Of a stretch of 64,000 bases of DNA, positions 18,216 through 27,052 are shown in pieces. A program made the translations under genes and the position numbers. Within the stretch, counting starts at the first letter, position 1; each line of letters starts with the position of its first letter. Origin of the DNA: Herminiimonas fonticola (GTDB taxonomy: Bacteria; Pseudomonadota; Gammaproteobacteria; Burkholderiales; Burkholderiaceae_D); the NCBI RefSeq assembly GCF_003293745.1, contig NZ_PTLZ01000001.1, positions 1,420,979 to 1,484,978 of the forward strand, given 5' to 3'. The notes below the pieces were generated by a model. It saw only the letters and a program-made list of their open reading frames with translations. It did not search any database and was not told the origin of the DNA.

Positions 18216-18518
18216 TTAACCTTTTCGTGCGGAGATCAGGTCTTTTACCGTATCCATCAGTCCGTCGGCAACACGCTCGGCATTCACCTGGAACTGACCA
18301 TTGGCAATCGCTGCCTTGATCTCTTCAACTTTTTTTGTATCAAATACGCTGGCACCGGAAACCTGCGCAGTCAACGCCTGTACTTGTGTGGACAGTGTGA
18401 CATTGCTGGACGATGCCTTGGTACTGGCACCGGCTTTTTCAGCCCCTTTACCTGCGCGCGCTTGCGTCGTAGTGACGCCTATTGCTGCAGTTTTCTTGCT
18501 TGTGTCATCAATTTTCAC
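18216..18518 (-). CDS. flgM: Anti-sigma-28 factor FlgM
   Basis: A 100-aa protein that holds sigma-28 (FliA) inactive until the hook is complete and FlgM is exported. The conserved sigma-binding C-terminal half reads VFDTKKVEEIKAAIANGQFQVNAERVADGLM. The N-terminal half is Ala/Thr/Ser-rich and probably disordered, as expected for an exported regulator. The GTG at 18518 is chosen because it gives the family start (V/M)KIDD and has GGAG seven bases upstream. An ATG at 18545 in the same frame would add nine non-family residues. A near-perfect sigma-28 promoter lies 49 bp upstream. Confidence 0.92.
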   Translation of the reverse strand: MKIDDTSKKTAAIGVTTTQARAGKGAEKAGASTKASSSNVTLSTQVQALTAQVSGASVFDTKKVEEIKAAIANGQFQVNAERVADGLMDTVKDLISARKG

Positions 18519-18566
18519 GACATCACTCCGTCTGGTTCGCGGCAAAACGCCTATCTCATGTCTGGT

Positions 18567-18593
18567 CTATCGGCGTTATCGCGCTAAACTTTA
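18567..18593 (-). promoter_or_regulatory. Sigma-28 (FliA) promoter of flgMN
   Basis: Read on the minus strand: TAAAGTTT, an 11-base spacer, GCCGATAG. This is 15 of 16 positions to the sigma-28 consensus TAAAGTTT-N11-GCCGATAA. Confidence 0.85.
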
Positions 18594-18638
18594 GTACTAA
18601 ATGGAGCAAGGGTAAAATTTTGCGTCTTAATTTCATTG

Positions 18639-19358
18639 TTAATAAGTTAACTCAACAATCCCGCCCAACTTGGCAATGCCGCTAATAACTTGACCGGTAG
18701 TGGTTCTAACCTGCGTCAATTGCCCTTCGTTCGCATTATTCAATGCACGCGCTTCGCTCGATACACTGAAACCAGCGCCATTCACGATCACCCGTACTGC
18801 CTGACCTTGCTGAATTGCCTGCTGGTTGCGCAATGCATCCTGGCGTAATGGCGAACCTAATCTGATGGAATTCGCTACCGTGCGGCCTATCGCCTGCGAC
18901 GCATCGGTAATGATGCCGGCCGGCATCGCAGTCAAATCACCTTTTACCTTGGCGATATCAGCTTGCGTAATGTTTTGTCCCTGGGCCAGCGGTACTGCGG
19001 CGACTACATAATCGCCATGCACCTGTACTTTGGCCGATACATAAATTGTCCATGGTGATGGCACGCTGCAACGTATGCCTACTGTAGTTTTGCCCCATGC
19101 CTTGCTGGATGGCGGGAAAAATGCCTCCGGCGTTGTACATGTCGGCAATTTCATGCGCGGATCAATCGAGCCCACAGTCACCTTGACTTCGCCCGGCAGA
19201 CCGGAAGCCTGCGTGCGCAGGAACTGTTCTGCCGTTTGCTTCAACGCGCCAAGATCCTGCCGTGCTTCCGGCTCGGCGACCTGCGTGACGGCGGACTGGG
19301 CCGACAGCGCGAAAGGAAGAGCAAGAGCGACGATTGCGAAATTGAAAGAGAGTTTCAT
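18639..19358 (-). CDS. flgA: Flagellar P-ring assembly chaperone FlgA
   Basis: A 239-aa periplasmic chaperone needed to build the P ring from FlgI. It has a signal peptide (FNFAIVALALPFALS, cleaved around residue 22) and a C-terminal SAF domain: VPLAQGQNITQADI near 120, then IGRTVANSIRLGSPLRQDAL and GQAVRVIVNGAGFSVSSEARALNNA, the typical family blocks. It is divergent from flgB across a 185-bp gap and separate from flgMN, whose promoter lies between them. Confidence 0.93.
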   Translation of the reverse strand: MKLSFNFAIVALALPFALSAQSAVTQVAEPEARQDLGALKQTAEQFLRTQASGLPGEVKVTVGSIDPRMKLPTCTTPEAFFPPSSKAWGKTTVGIRCSVPSPWTIYVSAKVQVHGDYVVAAVPLAQGQNITQADIAKVKGDLTAMPAGIITDASQAIGRTVANSIRLGSPLRQDALRNQQAIQQGQAVRVIVNGAGFSVSSEARALNNANEGQLTQVRTTTGQVISGIAKLGGIVELTY

Positions 19359-19543
19359 GGCGGCCAGTGGTTGGATTGCACGACCATGGTACTGATTTAG
19401 TGTTCAGCCAAAACCGTGAATAGCATGGATTTTTGTCTTCTTATCGTTTGATCGACGTGACAAGGTGCTCCGTATGATCAACGCTATAGAAATCCATTAC
19501 AGGCGCGGGGAAGATTCCCTGAATGCACACTTCGGAGGTCGTA

Positions 19544-19963
19544 ATGATCGGAAAACTTGATGACATGATGCGCTTTCAGGAAACTGCCCTGAATCTGCGC
19601 GCGCAGCGCCAACAGTTGCTGGCATCGAATATTGCCAATGCGGATACGCCTAATTACAAGGCGCGTGACGTCGATTTTAACAAGGCATTGCAAGGTGCGC
19701 TAGCCAAAAGCACCAGCGGTGCCACATCGCCGGCCGAGCTTGCGAAAACGTCAACCACGCATCTGACTTCCAGCGTTAATAAAACCATAGGCGGTGCGCC
19801 TTTGCTGTATAGCAATACAGCGCAAGGTAATGTCGACGGCAATACGGTCGACATGGATGTGCAGCGCAATCAGTTTACCGATAACGCGATGCGCTATGAA
19901 GTCGGCATTACGCTGGTCGCTTCCAAGATCAAGGGTATGCTTACCGCTATTCAGGGGCAATAA
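19544..19963 (+). CDS. flgB: Flagellar proximal rod protein FlgB
   Basis: A 139-aa rod component and first gene of the rod-hook operon. The N-terminal coiled rod signature is [31 protein letters not shown] (shown in family order) and the C-terminal helix motif follows [24 protein letters not shown] seven bases before the ATG at 19544 fixes the start; an upstream in-frame ATG at 19523 lacks one. The rod lies in the periplasm, and FlgB is exported by the flagellar type III system. flgC follows after 2 bp. Confidence 0.95.
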   Translation: MIGKLDDMMRFQETALNLRAQRQQLLASNIANADTPNYKARDVDFNKALQGALAKSTSGATSPAELAKTSTTHLTSSVNKTIGGAPLLYSNTAQGNVDGNTVDMDVQRNQFTDNAMRYEVGITLVASKIKGMLTAIQGQ

Positions 19964-19965
19964 TC

Positions 19966-20370
19966 ATGTCGCTATTTAATATCTTCAATGTCGCCGGTTC
20001 GGCCATGAGCGCACAGAGCCAGCGCCTGAATGTGGTGTCCAGCAATATCGCCAATGCGGACAGCACCACCAGCGCCAACGGTCAGACCTATCGCGCCAAG
20101 CAGGTTGAATTTCAATCGGTGCCCATGTCTGGTGCAACGTCAACCGGCGTCAAAGTCAATCGCGTCGTCGAAGACGCGTCGCCATTGAAAATGGTGTTCG
20201 ATCCCAAGCATCCCAACGCCGATGAAACCGGCCACGTCGCGATGCCCAATGTCAATGTGGTAGAGGAAATGGTCAACATGATTTCCGCTTCACGCTCTTA
20301 TCAAACCAATGTCGAGACCATGAATGCGGCCAAGACAATGCTTCTTAAAACACTGACGCTCGGTCAGTAA
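19966..20370 (+). CDS. flgC: Flagellar proximal rod protein FlgC
   Basis: A 134-aa rod protein. The N-terminal motif [22 protein letters not shown] and the C-terminal [20 protein letters not shown] are the paired helices shared by axial rod/hook proteins. It starts 2 bp after flgB and ends 19 bp before flgD, in a single operon. Confidence 0.96.
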   Translation: MSLFNIFNVAGSAMSAQSQRLNVVSSNIANADSTTSANGQTYRAKQVEFQSVPMSGATSTGVKVNRVVEDASPLKMVFDPKHPNADETGHVAMPNVNVVEEMVNMISASRSYQTNVETMNAAKTMLLKTLTLGQ

Positions 20371-20389
20371 ATAATAAAAAGGAATAATC

Positions 20390-21061
20390 ATGGCCGCCAT
20401 CAGTAATACCTTGCCGCAATCATTGCTCGATGCAATGAATCCAAAGGCAGCTTCCGCGGCATCGACCGCAGCAGAAGCGCAGGACCGGTTTTTGACTCTG
20501 CTGGTTACGCAGATGAAAAATCAGGATCCGTTGAATCCTATGGATAACGCACAAGTCACCAGCCAACTGGCGCAATTATCAACCGTTACTGGTATCGATA
20601 AATTGAACAGCACAGTGGAATCGCTGATGGGTAGTTACCAAACCAGTCAGACGCTGCAAGCCGCATCGCTGATCGGTAAAGGTGTACTTGCTCCGGGTAA
20701 TCAAACCGGTCTGTCGGAAAAACAGGCACTGATGGGTGTCGAGTTTCCATCCGATGTTGATAGCGCGACCATCGAGATCAAAGATGCATCGGGCAAAGTA
20801 GTGCAGACGATCGATCTGCCAGCGCAAAAAGCCGGTTCCCAGCCGATTATCTGGAACGGCAAAAAAGCCGACGGCACCGACGCTCCTGATGGAACTTATA
20901 CATTCGATGTCAAGGCCACGCTTGCCGGCAAAACTGTCGAAACCACTGAGCTGCAATTCGGTATGGTGGCTACGGTTACCACCGCAGCTGGCCAAGCCGT
21001 CAAGCTGAATGTCCCGGGTTTGGGCGAACTCGAATTGTCCGATATTCGCCAGTATCTTTAA
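20390..21061 (+). CDS. flgD: Hook assembly scaffold FlgD
   Basis: A 223-aa hook-capping scaffold that sits at the growing hook tip and is discarded later. The N-terminal export/capping part includes FLTLLVTQMKNQDPLNPMDNAQVTSQLAQLS (about residues 33-65), the diagnostic region, followed by the FlgD Ig-like and tudor-like domains (the WNGKKADGTDAPDGTYTF stretch near 160). AAAAGGAA precedes the ATG. A 49-bp gap separates it from flgE, which has its own strong ribosome-binding site. Confidence 0.95.
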   Translation: MAAISNTLPQSLLDAMNPKAASAASTAAEAQDRFLTLLVTQMKNQDPLNPMDNAQVTSQLAQLSTVTGIDKLNSTVESLMGSYQTSQTLQAASLIGKGVLAPGNQTGLSEKQALMGVEFPSDVDSATIEIKDASGKVVQTIDLPAQKAGSQPIIWNGKKADGTDAPDGTYTFDVKATLAGKTVETTELQFGMVATVTTAAGQAVKLNVPGLGELELSDIRQYL

Positions 21062-21110
21062 TGCAGCGCAATCCTATTGAATTAAACCTTCACCGTCAGG
21101 AGAAAAAAAC

Positions 21111-22361
21111 ATGAGTTTCCAACAAGGTTTGAGCGGATTGAATGCCGCAACCAAAAGTCTCGAAGCAATCGGCAATAACGTCGCCAATGCGAATACCGTC
21201 GGCTTCAAGCAATCGCAGGTTCAGTTTTCCGATGTCTATGCCAACTCGCTGGTTGGTTCCGGTGGCACACAGATCGGTATCGGTACGCAGGTGTCGCGCG
21301 TCGCCCAGCAATTTTCACAGGGTAACGTTACCGCTTCCAATAACCCGCTCGATATGGCGATCAACGGTGGTGGTTTTTTCCGCATGAGTAACAACGGCGC
21401 GATCAGCTATGCACGTAACGGTCAGTTCATCCTGAGCAAGGAAGGCTATATTGAAAGTGCTTCCGGTCAGCGCTTGACGGGTTACCTGGCAGATGCAAAC
21501 GGTACGGTAGCGATCGGTGCTCCGGGTGAGTTGAGGATAGACAAGGCCGATCTGGCACCTGCTGCTACGACCAATTATGAATTGAAGCTGACACTGGATT
21601 CGCGCAAGGCAGTTTTGCCGGCTGCCAGTTTTGATCCTACCGATCCGACCACGTTCAGCGATTCGACTTCGGTTCCTGTTTTTGACAGCCTCGGTAATTC
21701 CCACATATTGCGTACTTTTTATGTCAAGACAGCGAGCGGTGCAGCTGGTGCTACATGGACCGTTTTTGCGACGAATGATGACGTGCCTATCGGTTATGTT
21801 CCACCAGCAGCTCCGGTGCCACTTGGTACGATGGACTTCAATAACGGCGGCGTGCTGACTGGTACGACACCATCGCCTCTGGTCGCGGCAATGGCCGTGA
21901 CCAGTGGTGCGGCCACACCTTTTAATATTTCGATTGATAGCACCGGAACTCAGCAATTCGCACAAGATTTTGGTGTGGCCAAACAACTGCCGGATGGCTA
22001 TGCCGCCGGCACATTGACTGGTTTCAGCGTATCGACAAATGGCGAGATCGTCGGTCGTTACACGAATGGCCAAGTCAATATTCTCGGACAAGTCATCCTG
22101 TCGTCTTTCGCCAATCCTAACGGTCTGCAAAACATTGGTGATAACCAATGGGTAGAAACCGCTGAGTCTGGTGTGCCGCTGACAAGCACACCTGGCAGCA
22201 GCGGCTTGGGCGCGGTCCAATCTTCACGGGTTGAAGATTCGAACGTCGATTTGACGGCTGAACTGGTCAACATGATTACTGCACAGCGCTATTACCAGGC
22301 AAATGCACAGACGATCAAAACGCAGGATCAGATTTTGCAAACTCTGGTGAACTTGCGTTAA
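21111..22361 (+). CDS. flgE: Flagellar hook protein FlgE
   Basis: A 416-aa hook subunit. The N-terminus FQQGLSGLNAATKSLEAIGNNVANANTVGFK and the C-terminus SNVDLTAELVNMITAQRYYQANAQTIKTQDQILQTLVNLR are the axial coiled-coil motifs (quoted in parts by family pattern). The middle holds the FlgE D2/D3 regions, including the FlaE-type DSLGNSH motif. The length is typical. Start supported by AGGAGAAA. It is exported until hook length control by FliK and FlhB switches substrate class. Confidence 0.96.
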   Translation: MSFQQGLSGLNAATKSLEAIGNNVANANTVGFKQSQVQFSDVYANSLVGSGGTQIGIGTQVSRVAQQFSQGNVTASNNPLDMAINGGGFFRMSNNGAISYARNGQFILSKEGYIESASGQRLTGYLADANGTVAIGAPGELRIDKADLAPAATTNYELKLTLDSRKAVLPAASFDPTDPTTFSDSTSVPVFDSLGNSHILRTFYVKTASGAAGATWTVFATNDDVPIGYVPPAAPVPLGTMDFNNGGVLTGTTPSPLVAAMAVTSGAATPFNISIDSTGTQQFAQDFGVAKQLPDGYAAGTLTGFSVSTNGEIVGRYTNGQVNILGQVILSSFANPNGLQNIGDNQWVETAESGVPLTSTPGSSGLGAVQSSRVEDSNVDLTAELVNMITAQRYYQANAQTIKTQDQILQTLVNLR

Positions 22362-22465
22362 GACAGAAGTTGAGCTGAATCTGAACTGAGCCCAGGTTCT
22401 GGCAGTGATGGTAGTCGCATCAGTCGTTTTAAAAAAACTGATGCGACTGATCCAGGAGAAATGAG

Positions 22466-23206
22466 ATGGATAGACTGATTTATACCGCGATGTCGGGTGC
22501 CAAGCAGATCCTGGAACAGCAGGCGACGGTGTCCAATAATCTGGCCAACGTTTCGACAAACGGTTTTCGCGCACAACTGGATACCTTTCGTGCGGTGCCG
22601 GTGGTCAGCAATGGCTTGCCTACCCGCACCTTCGTGGTGGATTCGACGGTAGGTAGCGATTTTCGTGCTGGCTCCCTGCAGCAAACCGGTCGTCCGCTGG
22701 ATGTTGCGCTGGAAGGTCAAGGCTGGCTGGCGGTAGAGCGTGCCGACGGTAGCGAAGGTTACACGCGCAGCGGCAGTTTGAAGGTCAACGAGAACGGTGT
22801 GCTGCAAACACAAAATGGTTTGAATGTGTTGAGCGATACCGGACCGATCACGATTCCGCCGGATGTGGTGCTGTCGATTGCGAAAGACGGCACGATTTCT
22901 ACCGTGGAAGCACGTACTGAACCCGGTGTTTCAATTCAACTGGCACGCTTGAAGCTGGTCAATCCGCCCACGGAAAATCTGGTGCGTTCCGACGATGGCT
23001 TGTTTGTGACGAAAGACGGTGAGCCGGCCGAGGTTGATGCAAACGTCACGGTGGCGGGTGGTTATGTCGAGAGCAGTAACGTCAATGCGGTTGATGCAAT
23101 GGTCAACATGATCAGTCTTGCAAGACAGTTCGAGCTACATATGAATATGTTGAAGCATGCCGAGAGTAATGCGGCGAAAGCTACTGAATTTCTCGCTTTG
23201 AATTAA
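22466..23206 (+). CDS. flgF: Flagellar proximal rod protein FlgF
   Basis: A 246-aa rod protein: MDRLIYTAMSGAKQILEQQ at the start, the [16 protein letters not shown] motif near 25-40, FlgF/FlgG core blocks (VALEGQGWLAVERADG; YTRSGSLKVNENG) and a C-terminal helix AVDAMVNMISLARQFELHM. CAGGAG precedes the ATG. The 104-bp gap after flgE contains the short inverted pattern ATGCGACT/AGTCGCAT, possibly an RNA hairpin. Confidence 0.95.
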   Translation: MDRLIYTAMSGAKQILEQQATVSNNLANVSTNGFRAQLDTFRAVPVVSNGLPTRTFVVDSTVGSDFRAGSLQQTGRPLDVALEGQGWLAVERADGSEGYTRSGSLKVNENGVLQTQNGLNVLSDTGPITIPPDVVLSIAKDGTISTVEARTEPGVSIQLARLKLVNPPTENLVRSDDGLFVTKDGEPAEVDANVTVAGGYVESSNVNAVDAMVNMISLARQFELHMNMLKHAESNAAKATEFLALN

Positions 23207-23275
23207 TGCGGCTACGCGCAAAATGAGAATGGACGCAAAGTCTATTGGCAGTTTGCCGAAATATTGGAGAAAAAA

Positions 23276-24058
23276 ATGATTCGTTCCTTATGGATTTCAA
23301 AAACAGGTCTGGATGCGCAACAAACGCAGATGGACGTCATTTCCAATAACTTGGCAAACGTCAGCACCACAGGTTTTAAACGTACACGTGCCGTGTTCGA
23401 AGACTTGCTGTACCAGACGATACGTCAGCCTGGTGCTGCCTCGTCGCAGCAAACCAATTTGCCTTCGGGTTTGCAATTGGGTACAGGTGTACGTCCGGTT
23501 GCGACTGAACGTATTCATACACAAGGTAATTTGCAATTGACGGGTAACTCCAAAGACGTCGCGATCAATGGTCCCGGTTTTTTTCAGGTCTTGCTGCCGG
23601 ACGGTACAACAGCTTACACACGTGACGGTTCGTTTCAAACGGATGATCAGGGGCAGCTGGTTACTTCCAGCGGCTTTCCGATTCAACCGGCGATTACCAT
23701 CCCTGTCGATGCTACCGGTTTGACGGTGAGCCGTGACGGTATTGTGTCGGTCAAGCTGGCAGGTACTGTGGCGACAACTGAAGTTGGTAACCTGCAATTG
23801 GCGACCTTCATCAATCCGGCCGGTCTGGAAAGCAAGGGCGAAAATCTGTATGTTGAAAGCGGCGCATCCGGCAATCCGAATACCAACACACCAGGCACCA
23901 ATGGCGCCGGTGTCATGGTCCAGAATTACACAGAAACATCGAACGTCAACGTGGTGGAAGAACTGGTCAACATGATCCAGACCCAACGCGCTTACGAAAT
24001 CAACAGCAAGGCAATTACTACTTCGGATCAAATGTTGCAGCGTCTGACGCAGATGTAA
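23276..24058 (+). CDS. flgG: Flagellar distal rod protein FlgG
   Basis: A 260-aa distal rod protein, the canonical length. [16 protein letters not shown] and [22 protein letters not shown] at the N-terminus and [22 protein letters not shown] at the C-terminus are FlgG hallmarks. GGAGAAAAAA precedes the ATG at 23276. An in-frame TTG at 23264 would place the Shine-Dalgarno inside the gene and is rejected. Confidence 0.96.
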   Translation: MIRSLWISKTGLDAQQTQMDVISNNLANVSTTGFKRTRAVFEDLLYQTIRQPGAASSQQTNLPSGLQLGTGVRPVATERIHTQGNLQLTGNSKDVAINGPGFFQVLLPDGTTAYTRDGSFQTDDQGQLVTSSGFPIQPAITIPVDATGLTVSRDGIVSVKLAGTVATTEVGNLQLATFINPAGLESKGENLYVESGASGNPNTNTPGTNGAGVMVQNYTETSNVNVVEELVNMIQTQRAYEINSKAITTSDQMLQRLTQM

Positions 24059-24137
24059 TACGTGACGTGATGCACTCACGCAGAAGCTAGTCAGTGCGAG
24101 TAAAGCAGCAAGAGTAAAACGAGGTAAAGGATTTGTG

Positions 24138-24806
24138 ATGAAGAATTATTTTGTGATGATGGTTGCAGCAAGTGCGTTGCTTGCCGGCTGCGCAGTCATG
24201 CCGGAAACCATAGTGCAGACACCATTAACGGCGCGTCCTCAGGCATCGAATACGATTGCCCCGCCGGCGAATGGCGCCATTTTCCAAAATGCGGCTTATC
24301 GTCCGATGTTCGAGGATAGGCGTGCGCGTCTGATTGGCGACACCATCACCATCATCATTAACGAGAAGAGTTCGGCAGGTAAACTGGCGGGTAGTTCCGC
24401 CAGCAAAACCGGATCTGTGGCTGCGAGTGCTCCAAATATATTCGGCTTGTTCAGTTCTGTGACCGGACGTCTGAATGCAAGTGCATCGAATGCTATTAAG
24501 TATGAAGACAAAGGTGCGGTTACTTCGAGCAATAATTTCATCAGTACATTGACGGTTACCGTGATCGATGTGCTGTCGAATGGCAACTTGATCGTGGCTG
24601 GCGAAAAGCAGGTTTCTCTCGACAAGGGTTCTGAATTCATTCGCTTCTCGGGCGTGATTGATCCAAGCACTGTCAACTCCGGCAACATTGTTTCATCGAC
24701 GCAAGTTGCCGATGCAAAAATCGAATATCGCACCAACAGCACTGTGGATGGCGCCGAAGTGGCATCGATGCTGGCACGCTTCTTCCTCAGCGTACTGCCT
24801 CTCTGA
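24138..24806 (+). CDS. flgH: Flagellar L-ring lipoprotein FlgH
   Basis: A 222-aa outer-membrane lipoprotein that forms the L ring around the rod. A lipoprotein signal peptide ends in LLAGC with the lipidated Cys at residue 18. Family motifs include GAIFQ, FEDRRARLIGDTITIIINEKSSAGK and GNLIVAGEKQVSLDKGSEFIRFSGVIDP. The ATG at 24138 is preferred over the adjacent GTG. It is followed after 40 bp by flgI. Confidence 0.96.
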   Translation: MKNYFVMMVAASALLAGCAVMPETIVQTPLTARPQASNTIAPPANGAIFQNAAYRPMFEDRRARLIGDTITIIINEKSSAGKLAGSSASKTGSVAASAPNIFGLFSSVTGRLNASASNAIKYEDKGAVTSSNNFISTLTVTVIDVLSNGNLIVAGEKQVSLDKGSEFIRFSGVIDPSTVNSGNIVSSTQVADAKIEYRTNSTVDGAEVASMLARFFLSVLPL

Positions 24807-24846
24807 TTCTGTTTGAATGATTCTGTATGAGGCGCAAGGAATACAA

Positions 24847-25989
24847 ATGAAAACCGCAATCAGCACGAGAAGCACACTGTCCATTTTAAGAAAATCACTG
24901 CGGGTCATCGCTTGTTCAGCGTGCCTGTTGTTGCCAATGGCATCACATGCAGAGCGTCTGAAAGATCTGACCAGCGTACAAGGCGTGCGGCAGAATCAAT
25001 TGATCGGTTACGGTTTGGTGGTCGGTCTGGATGGCAGCGGCGATCAGACTACACAAACACCGTTTACCGTACAAAGCATCGTCAGCATGTTGCAGCAGAT
25101 GGGCATCAATCTGCCGCAAGGTACTAATCTGCAATTGAAGAACGTCGCCGCCGTGATGGTGACATCTTCGTTGCCAGCGTTTGCACAACCTGGTCAAACT
25201 CTGGACATTACCGTTTCATCGATGGGTAATGCAAAAAGCATACGTGGCGGTACCTTGTTGATGACCCCGCTTAAAGGTGCGGATGGTCAGATTTACGCGA
25301 TGGCGCAAGGTAACGTTGTCGTCGGTGGTGTCGGTGCGGCAGCGAGTGGCAGCAAGGCACAGATCAATCATTTGAGCGTAGGCCGCATTTCCGCAGGTGC
25401 GACGGTCGAGCGCGCGGTAGCAACGGCATTAGGGCAGGGCGACGTTATTTATCTTGAGTTGAAAGAAAGTGATTTCTCTACAGCGAGCCGTGTCGCCGAT
25501 GCCGTCAATGCACGTTTTGGTCCACAAACTGCTTCTGCCCAAGACGGTCGTGTGATTCGCGTTATTGCGCCGCCAGATAACAATGCACGTGTGGCTTTTC
25601 TCGGCGCGCTGGAAAGTATCAATGTCACGCCAGCACAAGTAAGTGCCAAGGTCATCATGAACGCGCGTACCGGTTCAGTCGTAATGAATCAAGCGGTGAC
25701 ACTGGATAGTTGTGCTGTATCGCATGGCAATTTGTCGGTCGTGATTAATACGCAGCCTGTCATCAGCCAGCCTGCGCCATTCTCTGGCGGACAAACAGTG
25801 GTTGCACAGCAATCGCAAATTGAAATCAGCAAGGATCCTGGCAAGGTCATCCTGCTGAAAAACTCCACGTCGCTGGCAGAAGTGGTGAAGGCCTTGAATT
25901 CGATAGGTGCAACACCGCAGGATTTGCTGGCAATTCTGCAAGCGATGAAAGCCTCGGGTTCGCTGCGCGCAGAATTGGAAATTATTTAA
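24847..25989 (+). CDS. flgI: Flagellar P-ring protein FlgI
   Basis: A 380-aa periplasmic P-ring subunit. It has an unusually long signal region (about 35 residues, ending LPMASHAERLKDL). Core blocks: VQGVRQNQLIGYGLVVGLDGSGDQT, NVAAVMVTSSLPAFA, and the C-terminal PGKVILLKNSTSLAEVVKALNSIGATPQDLLAILQAMKASGSL (family order). AAGGAAT before the ATG at 24847 fixes the start within a longer open frame. It works with FlgA and FlgH. Confidence 0.96.
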   Translation: MKTAISTRSTLSILRKSLRVIACSACLLLPMASHAERLKDLTSVQGVRQNQLIGYGLVVGLDGSGDQTTQTPFTVQSIVSMLQQMGINLPQGTNLQLKNVAAVMVTSSLPAFAQPGQTLDITVSSMGNAKSIRGGTLLMTPLKGADGQIYAMAQGNVVVGGVGAAASGSKAQINHLSVGRISAGATVERAVATALGQGDVIYLELKESDFSTASRVADAVNARFGPQTASAQDGRVIRVIAPPDNNARVAFLGALESINVTPAQVSAKVIMNARTGSVVMNQAVTLDSCAVSHGNLSVVINTQPVISQPAPFSGGQTVVAQQSQIEISKDPGKVILLKNSTSLAEVVKALNSIGATPQDLLAILQAMKASGSLRAELEII

Positions 25990-25996
25990 TCGTCAC

Positions 25997-26926
25997 ATGA
26001 TTACGCCTGCAGACAATTCGAGTAACAGTCTTGCTATCGATGCCAAAGGCGTCGAGGCGCTGAAGCAATCGGCGCGGCAAAACTCGCCCGAGTCGATCAA
26101 GGCTGCGGCCAAGCAATTCGAAGCACTGTTCATGAACATGATCATGAAGAGCATGCGCGAAGCGACGCCGCAAGAAGGTGTGTTCGATAACCAGCAAACC
26201 AAGATGTACACATCGATGCTGGATCAACAGTTGAGCCAGAACATGGCAAGCCGCGGTGTGGGTTTGGCGGATGTATTGATACGCCAGCTGTCGGGCAATC
26301 AAATGAATGCAGCAGTGGCGAGTGAAAACGCTGCAACGCAAAATGGTGGCGCAGACGACTTGAGCTCCAGTTTGAAAACAGACTTGCTGCGTTCGCTATC
26401 AGAGCGCGCTGCACGCGCACCGCAACGCACATCGGGAGATGAGGCTGTCGCTGCAACTGATAAACCCAAGCATGTGCAGGCATTCCAGGACAAACTTACC
26501 GCGCATGCGGAAGAGGCCAGCAAGACTACCGGTATTCCCGCTAAATTCATGCTGGGCCAGGCTGCGCTGGAAAGCGGCTGGGGCAAGCATGTCATACGTA
26601 CCGCTGATGGCGGCACCAGCCACAATCTGTTCGGCATCAAGGCAACAGGCAGTTGGAAAGGGAAGACCGTGGATGCGGTTACTACTGAATATGTAAATGG
26701 CGTTCCGCAGAAACGCGTAGAAAAATTCCGTGCCTACGATTCTTACGCAGATTCATTCCGCGATTACGCGAAATTGCTGCATGATAATCCACGCTACGAA
26801 AAAGTATTGGCTAATGCCACTGACGTAAAAGGCTTTGCACAGGGTTTGCAAAAGGCCGGTTACGCCACGGATCCCAAGTACGCAGAGAAATTGACCAACC
26901 TTATCAATCGAAATCTTTCAGCCTGA
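25997..26926 (+). CDS. flgJ: Flagellar rod cap / peptidoglycan hydrolase FlgJ
   Basis: A 309-aa bifunctional protein. The N-terminal rod-binding domain (about 35-95) has AAKQFEALFMNMIMKSMREATP and YTSMLDQQLSQNMASRG. The C-terminal glucosaminidase domain (about 160-305) carries KFMLGQAALESGWGKH, with the likely catalytic Glu, then HNLFGIKATGSWKGK and FRAYDSYADSFRDYAKLL. It cuts a hole in the cell wall for the rod. The dual-domain form is typical of beta/gammaproteobacteria. It starts 7 bp after flgI. Confidence 0.96.
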   Translation: MITPADNSSNSLAIDAKGVEALKQSARQNSPESIKAAAKQFEALFMNMIMKSMREATPQEGVFDNQQTKMYTSMLDQQLSQNMASRGVGLADVLIRQLSGNQMNAAVASENAATQNGGADDLSSSLKTDLLRSLSERAARAPQRTSGDEAVAATDKPKHVQAFQDKLTAHAEEASKTTGIPAKFMLGQAALESGWGKHVIRTADGGTSHNLFGIKATGSWKGKTVDAVTTEYVNGVPQKRVEKFRAYDSYADSFRDYAKLLHDNPRYEKVLANATDVKGFAQGLQKAGYATDPKYAEKLTNLINRNLSA

Positions 26927-26996
26927 CCGTTTGAATTGACGTAACAAGCGATGCAACTCCATGCCTTGTTAAAGTTGCAATATCGTCGTCAAAGGC

Positions 26997-27023
26997 TCAA
27001 GTTTTCCATCGATATGCCGTTCA
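26997..27023 (+). promoter_or_regulatory. Candidate sigma-28 promoter for flgKL
   Basis: TCAAGTTT, an 11-base spacer, GCCGTTCA: 13 of 16 to the sigma-28 consensus with exact spacing, 30 bp upstream of flgK in a 126-bp gap. The match is weaker than at flgM and fliC. Confidence 0.5.
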
Positions 27024-27052
27024 CACCGATATAGCGTTCAAAGAAATAGACC

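Noticed and set aside
21315..22220. 301-aa open frame antisense to flgE
   Set aside because: Composition is shadow-like (Arg/Cys/His-rich), and flgE on the other strand is unambiguous.
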